From Apoderus coryli (lineage: Eukaryota > Arthropoda > Insecta > Coleoptera > Attelabidae), in NCBI GenBank assembly GCA_911728435.2, contig OU452208.1:6820001-6884000 (forward strand): a stretch of 64,000 nt of DNA. Reading direction: 5' to 3'. The position numbers and the translations under genes were made by a program. The notes under the pieces were generated by a model. That model was given only the letters and a program-made list of their open reading frames with translations, was not told the DNA's origin and did not search any database. Of this stretch, positions 56,280 to 64,000 are shown in pieces (the first letter of the stretch is position 1; each line of letters starts with the position of its first letter).

Positions 56280-57520
56280 CCCAGTAAACACACATACGTT
56301 TATTAAACGTAAAATCAACTTGTCATTTAAAAAATAACTGTTTTATTTTGGTACAAAATAACACCGTTTTAATTCAACGTTTTGAATACGAACATTTCTG
56401 GCCAAAATCTAACTTAAGGAAACTTTAAGGTTAATATGACGTTATTTTGAATGTTAAATTTACTATATTACAATACGTTTTTTTAACATACTTTCTAAAA
56501 TACTGTCTAAACATATTCAGCTATTCACACGTTCTTTTAACGTTTAATTAATAGTAGGTATATTAATAGGTCTAATAAAATTAACGTTTTTTATACGTTA
56601 AAACCAACGCATAATAAATTAATCTTAAAATAAAACAGTCATTATCTTTATGTTAAAATAACGTACTAGCGGATCGCATGTTTGACGTTTATCAATGCGG
56701 GATTTTAACGTTTCTCGAAACCAATAAAACGTGTAGGAACAAACCTTTTACTAGTATACTCAACTTTTCAAATTCGACAGCGTAAGTGACTGTCACTGTC
56801 AGAACCAATACGATGGTTTCCCACCTTTTAAAAAACGCCGATTAATTAACAGTGAGAAAAACGTGTTAGAAAAAACCTACCTACATTGGTCATTTTTAAT
56901 ATTGTAAAAAACGTATTTTTAAACGTTATTTTTACTAATAAAAATGTGGTTTGCTAAATCGCGGGGAGGAATCCTATTGGTTCTGATGGTCAAACGATCA
57001 CTAACTCCATTTGATTTGATATTCGAAATACCTATTTTTTGCATTAAACTAAACGAATGTAATCCCCCTTTTACAATAGTAGCGCGGTTAGTTTCATCAA
57101 CAATCTCGTGCTTATAAAAAAAAAATTCCAACCTGAATTTTAAACGATTTATTCAAACTTTTACATGCTGCACTAAACAAACTTTAAAAAATTCTTACAA
57201 TACGTCGATATTACGTTAATAAATGTATTGTTTTAGAAATACAAGTACACGTTTATTCAATGTTCTTTAGAAACGTTGTTAAAAAATAAATATCAAACAA
57301 TAAAATTCGTGTATGTACCGTTTATTTTCTACGTGTATGCGACGTATTCTGGAAACGTTTAAAAAATATTATTATCAACGTAGTTTTGACGTGTTTTGAA
57401 CACCACACGAAGTTGTTGTTTATTCACCAATATAAAACGTTTTTCTTTACACGTTGTAGATTCTAATTCTAAAAACACGATTTTAATAAAACGTTATTAG
57501 TAAATTTAAACATTTTTTTT
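56280..57520. repeat. ACGT-rich block (AACGTT-type words)
   Basis: Words such as AACGTTTT, TACGTT, CACGTT and AAACGT occur about 28 times by eye in 1.24 kb of very AT-rich DNA, on both strands, with no fixed period. A stretch of about 130 bp at 56725-56860 is poorer in them. The block borders are fairly sharp. No coding sequence is seen. Such clusters of short sites are typical of subterminal regions of some DNA transposons, but the element type is unknown. Confidence 0.65.
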
Positions 57521-58194
57521 AAAACAGTATAAAAATAATTGACTATATAACACAAGAAAATTTCCTAAACTTCTGTTCGTTTGCAAACCATAATATCTTC
57601 CAACGTTCTGCACAATAATGCAAAATTTATGCAAGCATCCTGCATATCTATGCATGGATGGACACAATTGACTATGTGGCTCGTCAACCTACAATAATAA
57701 TAATAATTATGTTAGTGGACAGCTTTACGCCCCATTTAGCAATTTGAGCCTGTTACATTCTAAAAATGTAATATCAATATATCAATAAAATTTGTTTCGA
57801 TAATAAATGCACGTTGAAAGGCAATAAAATTAGCATACATATCAGTTGAATTTTGACTATGTAACTATGCAACTTTCACGACATACAAGACTAGACCAAC
57901 AATTTTCCATACAAATCTAGCGCATAACGCTGTTTCATCCTTAATATGTTATAACATGAAACTGACGAGCAAAAGAATATCCTATTACAACACAAAAGCT
58001 TCCTTCAGATACGGAGCGATTGTATTGTGGCCCAAGACACACAGATAAGGAAATTGACCAGATGATGAAAGACCACAGCTTCAGCACGCTCTTATGAGTG
58101 TCAACTCACATGACTGAAGGATCTAATCTCCCAAGAGGGAACGATATCTTACCGAGACTGGTGAAAGCAGATATATACCCCAAAGATGCAAGAT
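57521..58194. other. Unassigned sequence
   Basis: 58010-58190 is less AT-rich and has a frame with RHTDKEIDQMMKDHSF, perhaps the end of a LINE ORF. Not certain. Confidence 0.35.
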
Positions 58195-58300
58195 TTAACA
58201 TAAGCAATATTTGGGAGACAAACTCTACTGTGTTTCAAGCGGAGGTATAAGTAACTCTGCAAAAAATAATAGGATGGTTCCGTAACTTTGCCATTATCTT
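58195..58300 (+). pseudogene. LINE RNase H edge fragment
   Basis: The frame reads ISNIWETNSTVFQAEV, then a stop. It resembles the box with the second catalytic residue of LINE RNase H (S-x-F-x-A-E-x-x-A-I). Very short, so tentative. Confidence 0.4.
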
Positions 58301-58329
58301 CGCTAATCATCAGCATTTCTTCACTAAAC

Positions 58330-59085
58330 CTACTATCACAAGACCAACAGGTATCCCCCGTGGATAATTCGCAACATTCCAGTCAGATTCGACTTTATTT
58401 ATTTCCCAAAGGACAACTCAAGTCCCTTACTCCTACAACAAATGTTTAAACAACTTTTGAACAACTTCGTCAAGTTTAAGATTATATATACATATGGGTG
58501 TGGGTTCTGCGTTTGTCATCATAGATAACATCGGTTATACGTGGTCACTTCAACCTAATACATCCATGTTTACGGCGGAATTGTATGCCATCTGGCAAGC
58601 ATTGAGAATGTTAGACATGCACCCACAAGTAAGAGATGTCCGCATAGTATCTGATTCACTTAGTTTTCTCAAGGCGCTTTCAGATCCTTTATCGGAAGAC
58701 TCCATTATTAAAATTTATAACACACCTGAAAATATGTGGCAAACAGGTACTGGGGTTGATGTGAGATGGTCTTAACAACTATTTCCCCATTATACCTGCC
58801 ACGATGGGAATGTGTCCAAATATATCGCTTAAGATTGGTGCATACGACACTAACTGATTCTTACCTCTTTGTAAGACTGGCACCTGCCGTTTGTCCCCAA
58901 TGTAATGTGAGACTGACTGTTTCGCATTTAATATGCTCCTGTTCCTCTTCCAGAAACATGACATATCTGTAATATCCATGAGAATTTGAAAAATAATTTC
59001 TTGGATTAATAATTTGATCAACTTTCTTAAAACAACAGGTCTCTCTCTATGAAGATTTAAGAGAATTTCGGAATTTCATGAATAA
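58330..59085 (+). pseudogene. I/LOA-type LINE C-terminal part with RNase H
   Basis: 58350-58490 reads IIRNIPVRFDFIYFP in the stretch before RNase H. 58494-58775 is an RNase H domain: VGSAFVIIDNIG, TSMFTAELYAIWQALRML with the catalytic Glu, and VRIVSDSLSFLKALSDP with the catalytic Asp. After a frameshift at 58775, 58800-58960 has QIYRLRLVHTTLTDSYL and the CCHC-like CPQCNVRLTVSHLICSC. A further frame to about 59085 (SLYEDLREFRNFM) is the extreme C terminus. Frameshifts make it inactive. Confidence 0.8.
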
Positions 59086-59109
59086 TTATAATTGCTAATG
59101 AGCACTATA

Positions 59110-59260
59110 GCCTTTTGGACACCCAATATCACTAAGGAACCTATGGAAATGACAAAGCTGACCTGCTCGTACAAAGGGTGTTAAGAGAAACACTACGACT
59201 AGAGGAGATCATTGGAGTACCAAGAGAAGCCGATAGGACAGAGAGGAACACTGCAAATTC
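59110..59260 (+). pseudogene. LINE RNase H fragment
   Basis: The frame reads GTYGNDKADLLVQRVLRETL, matching the G-x-x-G-N-E-x-A-D box of LINE RNase H, then EEIIGVPREADRTERN. It follows the end of the I-type fragment directly, but it encodes an earlier part of the domain, so it must be from a second insertion or a rearranged copy. Confidence 0.65.
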
Positions 59261-60074
59261 TTAGAGGAATACCGTGTCTAATTAGGATAATGTACCAAAG
59301 GAATTCCTGTATAATTTTAACTAAAGATAAGGATGAGGTCCAATTCCAAATATCATATTATATTCCTTAGCTTCTGTGTTCATGCCGCACAGTGTGCTGC
59401 GCACTTGTGGATTATTTCTCGACCTATCAGAGCACGCAAGTGTTGTGGTCAAGTGGTAGAACGAGTTTTTCATTATTACTCTACGCCAAGGGTTCTACTA
59501 ATCGTTTTGCAGACTCTATGCTGCCACGGAATTACTTGAAGTTAAAATTGGTAGTTAAATACTAAATGGTGTCGACTACTCCTCGTAGCTTCATGCTATG
59601 CTTTGCAGAATTTACCAATATCCAAAGAGCACTAGCAGCTAGGGCATACGTAGTATTTGTGATTATTGTATACCTCTATTGTGATACGAATTTTATGATA
59701 TTTGTTTTGTGTTAGCGAGCTCGGCCAACAAATACTGATGTGCATTTTGTTTGGAGAGAAATTATAGGAATGCATAAATACGATCCATTTAATAAATTTT
59801 ACACACCGAGCATAATGTTAAATTAATTAAATAATTGTTTGAATAATTAATTAGTGATTGGGTTGCTACATGAGCTAATGCTTGTTATTTCCAATTCACT
59901 AATTGCTAATTCCTAAATACCTTTTTACTATTTACATTTAGGTATCTACAAATTAGCGCACAGAGGCACAGTTACATTTAGCTTTTCTTAATACTAATTA
60001 ATGAATTGTATTCATTAGGGCAGTTAACAGCATAGTGATACCTGCTGAAGATGCCAACAACTCGTAAAGCCGAA
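59261..60074. other. Unassigned sequence
   Basis: No gene supported. CTGAAGATGCC followed by AAAGCCGAAGATG at 60045-60080 is a weak echo of the hammerhead-like words at 45227. Confidence 0.35.
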
Positions 60075-60665
60075 GATGTTCTCATGCAGGTCTTTGTACC
60101 CTATCAAGTTTTCTCCTTGCTGTACTTTGTTCTCCCTTAGAATGCTAATACTATCACCCCATAAGGTATCACAATCATGGTGTACATGCACCCCAGTATT
60201 TTGGGTTTACAGCCCCAAGTCGTGCCTGCCAGATTCCTCTACACCATCAGAGCTTTAGTTGCTTTCCTAACCCTTATTTCAACATGCTTAGTCCAAAGAA
60301 GTTTACTATCTAGGGTGATTCCCAGATATTTTGCTACAGAGTTCTGTTCAGTGTCCTCACCATTCAGGGCACTTTGTCTAATATTTAGAAGTCTCCTTTT
60401 TCGAGTGAATGGTATAATTGCAGTTTTGCAGATGTACACAATTTTTAGGCTATTCGGAGACCCTTTTGTATTATGTCATACATGGTGCCTAAGTTGCTTT
60501 TGGCTACTATGACAATATCGACGGCATATCCTATACACTACATGCCTTGACCTGTCAGTTTATCCAGTAGTTCGTCTAATACCTCGCCCCACATTAACGG
60601 GGAGGTTACGCATCCTTGAGGCGTCTGATGGTAGTGGTTTGGTCTCCCGCTTTTGTCTAAGCTGT
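60075..60665 (-). pseudogene. R1-type LINE reverse transcriptase, 3' part
   Basis: On the minus strand from about 60655: HQTPQGCVTSPLMWGEVLDE (motif B), then GYAVDIVIVAKS, where the catalytic YADD has become YAVD. 60439-60239 reads YICKTAIIPFTRKRRL and KYLGITLDSKLLWTKHV, then WGCKPKILGCMYTMIVIPYG in another frame. This is the R1/LOA order. The motif A part lies at 61105-61210. Inactive: catalytic residue lost, frame breaks. Confidence 0.8.
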
Positions 60666-60674
60666 TTTGGTAGC

Positions 60675-61010
60675 AAGCATCTCAGAAGAATTCTTGGAAT
60701 GAAATGGCAGGACCGACGAACAAACATCACATGAGGTGATGATTGTGAGGCACCAGCTGAGATGGACTAGCCACGTAATCCGCATGGCACCGGAACGACT
60801 TCCAAAGAGATTCCTTTATTCACAACTGAAGGTCGGCTCACGAAATCAGGGAGGGCAGCAAAAGAGGTACAAGGATGTTCCTAAGACCAACATGCAGAAG
60901 TGTGGCTTAGATGTGAAGAGCAACTGGGAGCAGATTGCGAAGGACCGACCGAGATGAAGGCGTACCATTTACGACGACATGAGGATGCAAGGAAACAGCA
61001 TCGAAATTTT
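60675..61010 (+). pseudogene. RTE/SR2-like LINE C-terminal fragment
   Basis: KHLRRILGMKWQDRRTNIT, a stop, then from 60736 MIVRHQLRWTSHVIRMAPER, LPKRFLYSQLKVGSRNQGGQ, KRYKDVPKTNMQKCGLD and WEQIAKDRPR. This is the C-terminal region of an endonuclease-reverse transcriptase LINE (LRWxGHVxRMxxxRLP...KRYKD). It lies between two parts of an R1 element that runs the other way. Confidence 0.8.
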
Positions 61011-61104
61011 GTAACAAGGTTTGCAAATCGAGTATCGGTTTGTTGAGCCATCTTAAAGTTCACAAAATAAATCCCTGAGTTGGAGTAATTCATACTCATT
61101 AGCT

Positions 61105-61210
61105 AGTGAATGCTGATGTTGTCGAACGCGCTAGAGATGTCCAAGAAGGCGCAGATGGCTGTTTCTTTGTTATCCAAAGATATTCGGATGCTGTCTGTGT
61201 TGTATAGCCA
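61105..61210 (-). pseudogene. R1-type LINE reverse transcriptase, motif A piece
   Basis: On the minus strand reads NTDSIRISLDNKETAICAFL, DISSAFDNISIH, then a stop. The F-L-D-I-x-x-A-F-D-N box is motif A of R1/LOA reverse transcriptases. It is probably the upstream part of the copy at 60075-60665. Confidence 0.75.
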
Positions 61211-62550
61211 AGAATTCAAGAAACTACAGTCCGGCCGTGGAAGTTTTGGAGACAGTGGTAAAATTAAATTGAGTTTCGTAATAATTTATATATTTCTTCT
61301 CAGAAAAATTTAAACTGAATTCACATTAAACTTGAACCATAAAGGAGCATGAAAGTCTACAAGGACAGATCAATACATTGAAACAATGGAAGTAACAGAA
61401 ACAGGTAGTCCACAACGTTTAGCTACGAAACTTCATCACTTTGACACTTCATTACGTCGAAGAAAAACGTCAAGTTTAAGGCATCTAGGAGTTGAAAGCC
61501 TTGCTTGAGACTTTGTTAAAGGAGCTGGTCTGACTTCAGTGGGCTTCAACTTAAGAGAGCAGTTTTAATCTTGAACTGCGTGCTTATAATTTGGAGTACT
61601 AATGGTTAGCCTTGCTCCACTGCCGACAGCTACAGAAGAAAAGGTTTCAGAGAAATATTACTTAAAACTGTTTTAAAACACTGTGAATATTCTACAATAT
61701 TGTCAAAACAACCGTCAGAATTTGTAAATTAGTAAAACGCGATCTTCCAACAGTAAAATGCTTGATTTCGAGACACCCACACGATAATCCAAAACAACCC
61801 TTTCAATCCATCATCTACCTACCAACAGACATCCAACATAACGCCCCCTCTTTGTGTAATCAAATAACTAATTGTATATTAAATCAGAAGCAGTACAGCA
61901 AGAGCAGAAACACCAGTTGTGACTGCAGCAGGATAACGGTTAGTATAGGAGAGCGAGAGAACAAAGCAACACGCCAGCCTGTTTGAAGCGGTCCTTTAAT
62001 TATTTGCTGACAATAATTAACCTATTGACATCCTCTAGTTGAGTAATTAAAAACGTTAATGAATTTCTGTAATGGACAGCTCCTGTCTCACCTCCTTTGC
62101 GTTGCTCTGCCTTTATTGGTTCTAGAATGATGTTGTTTTGAAATTAGAGCATGGGCAATTTTTTATATATAATTATAATATATTACAGTACCAATAACAG
62201 AAGAAAGATATTATAGAAACATAAAAACTACTTGTGATGGTGTCATACCGTACCGCCAGAAACAAAACTTTTGAATCTATTTCATCTATTTTCTTTAATG
62301 AAGCCTGAAAGTTTGGGAATGTAAGTAACTCCACAATAGCAAAATATGGGTCAGCTTTAAGCTCACGATGGACATTTCAATACTAAGCTACAAAACCACT
62401 GGACTAGTTAAATTCTTCTATTTTAGATCGATGTACTAATGGACGAGTTCGTAGCCTGAGTTGCTGGAATGCCTCCGGTAATTTTCCCACAGCCTTCCGT
62501 CTGGTATAATGAAGTTGCTAAAGGACCACTGTTTTCGCATTATAGAACAA
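61211..62550. other. Unassigned sequence
   Basis: A plus frame at 61762-61986 (74 residues) is not recognised. The rest shows no gene or repeat. Confidence 0.35.
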
Positions 62551-62907
62551 TAAAGGTCTCAGTTGGTGGTAGTAATTAGCACCTCCAGTTTTAGGAGAAG
62601 AAGCCACAACTGTTCAATATCATTATTTACAAATATTTTTTGAAATGGAGTTTCCAACTTCATATTTCTTTTACAAGACGCATTTTATGCAATAATTTGT
62701 TTTTTTTAAAACTTGTTGAATGTAAATCGAATTGCATTTATTTCATGAAAAGAAAGGAGCATAAACGTCTCAGTTAGTGGTAGTATTTAGCACCTCTAGT
62801 TTTTGGAGCACAAGCCGCCACTGTTCAATATCATTATTTACAAATATTTTTCGAAATGAAGTTTTCAACTTCATATTTCTTTTACTAGCCGCATTTTATG
62901 CACTATC
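62551..62907 (+). repeat. Direct duplication, two 145-bp units
   Basis: 62551-62698 and 62763-62907 are about 85-90% alike: GTCTCAGTTGGTGGTAGTAA, TGTTCAATATCATTATTTAC and CAACTTCATATTTCTTTTAC recur in order, at a distance of 212 bp. No coding sequence. It may be a local duplication or part of a longer satellite. Confidence 0.8.
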
Positions 62908-63706
62908 TAGTATGACGAAGAAATGGAATAAAAAAGAAAGTTAGGTGCAAAATCAGATAAGAAAAGTTTCCATTTTGAATTTATCATCAATGTTGATCTC
63001 AAACATCGAACTCTAGGTCTGTGTATATACAGCAGTAGCGATACGTAATTATTACGTATTCCATCAAGGGAATCGAAAAAGAAGTTTAACAAAGTGCAAA
63101 ACTGCAAAATCCAATTTCCTATACCGTTGCCTTCTCACACATACACAAGAACGACTTACATCACTCGTTATGTACAACGAATTGCGCAAACTTTTAAAGG
63201 GAAACATTAAAACTAGTGCTTTTAAATATTTACAATTGGCCAGAACAAACTGTTATTCTTGTGAGTGTAGTTTTTATGCTGCTGTATTACCAATATCATT
63301 ATCCTACAAGAGTAGAGCAGGAAATTCGATACAAATTTGGCAGCTCAATTTCTCTACTATTAAATATGTCCGACGAAAGTACGATTTTTCCGTTTAATAA
63401 TACAAAAAAATGCTCGTTTCGTTTTTTATTCGTGTTACTGCATTTGTTAAGATTTTAATCGATTAGCACCATCAAACCAGAAAATTGTTTTGGACATAGT
63501 CCAACACGTTTTCCATACACCTACTGTTATTATCCAGTTGGTCAAAGTTTTGCACTTGTTGGAGAAGATGATAATTCTACAGTTTCGACTTCATTTCGTC
63601 TCTTCAGTTGCGGATTACCGCAAGACAGCGTTTTGTATTCAAAATTCAATGTGATAGACCCAAATGAAATATATTCCGAATCAACTATAATTTGTGTTTT
63701 GCAGAT
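62908..63706. other. Unassigned sequence
   Basis: Reading frames at 63170-63397 and 63216-63458 overlap in different frames and match nothing known. Confidence 0.35.
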
Positions 63707-63960
63707 CATAAACCAATTGTTTATGACGACTTTCCACGTGGATTATCAAGATAACAGTGTATCGATCCACATTTAGCCAGAAAGCCCCATCTTTCCCAGC
63801 ACAGTGAAACGTTGATATAGCGAGTTTAATCATGGCAGTCATTCCCTCACTGTCAAAATTCGTGAAAGACCTATGAAATCGTAGACAACGATTTACATCA
63901 GCAGTTGAAAAATTTAAAATTAATGTGTTTTGGTTATTAGTCTGATTGCAGACGGTCAAG
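63707..63960 (+). pseudogene. Mariner transposase N-terminal fragment
   Basis: From 63722 reads YDDFPRGLSR, a stop, QCIDPH, then in a shifted frame FSQKAPSFPSTVKR, a stop, YSEFNHGSHSLTVKIRERPM. The order matches the mariner N terminus (YDFRRGLSQQQCID, GDEAPSRATVYRW, EFNRGRSSLQDEFREGRP), as in the copy at 953. Only the DNA-binding part is in the window and it is badly decayed. Confidence 0.6.
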
Positions 63961-64000
63961 CTCTAAATTAATGAGTTTCGGGCAAAATTCCGTAACAAAA

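Noticed and set aside
62551..62907. CRISPR array
   Set aside because: Only two long diverged units with no short regular repeats; eukaryotic DNA.

Overview
This is AT-rich arthropod, almost certainly insect, nuclear DNA. The evidence is indirect: insect-type mariner, Tc1/mariner, RTE, R1, I and CR1/Jockey elements, a Crypton-like tyrosine recombinase, and no bacterial gene organisation, operons or rRNA/tRNA genes that I can see. A beetle or similar large-genome insect would fit, but nothing in the window fixes the order. No convincing complete host gene was found. What can be recognised is a dense, layered graveyard of transposable elements (TEs), with one element that looks young.

Layout. 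1-14.2 kb: a broken mariner (780-2023), a LINE 3' fragment (2942-3895), a foldback (4828-4996), a long 5'-truncated RTE LINE on the minus strand (5793-7386), LINE 3' ends, and a TIR element of about 870 bp (10635-11507) whose relatives lie head to head at 13.4-14.2 kb. 14.6-31.2 kb: a 711-bp MITE (14687-15397), an RTE remnant split by a second LINE (18203-19037), a foldback with a 5-bp target duplication (21660-21986), a Crypton-like recombinase remnant (23495-24489, minus), and a MITE copy into which LINEs inserted (28631-30944). 31-42 kb: mostly unassigned AT-rich DNA with small TE pieces and two weak exon-like signals. 42.5-44.2 kb: the long, decayed parent of the MITE family, with long inverted repeats around a broken transposase. 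45-51.2 kb: a mariner cut in two by about 4.6 kb that holds 65-bp tandem repeats, an apparently intact DD41D element (46095-48181) and a LINE. 52-64 kb: further LINE, mariner and RNase H fragments, an ACGT-rich stretch (56.28-57.52 kb), an R1 LINE apparently interrupted by an RTE piece, and a direct duplication near 62.6 kb.

The genes do not form a pathway. Their relation is one of parent and derivative elements and of nested insertions, which give a relative order of events. The best leads are the intact DD41D element with about 340 bp of matching TIR, the parent/MITE pair, the hammerhead-like RNA motifs at 26.2 and 45.2 kb, the ACGT-rich block, and the composite inside the 45-51 kb mariner. 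Family names come from motif recognition by eye; no database search was run.
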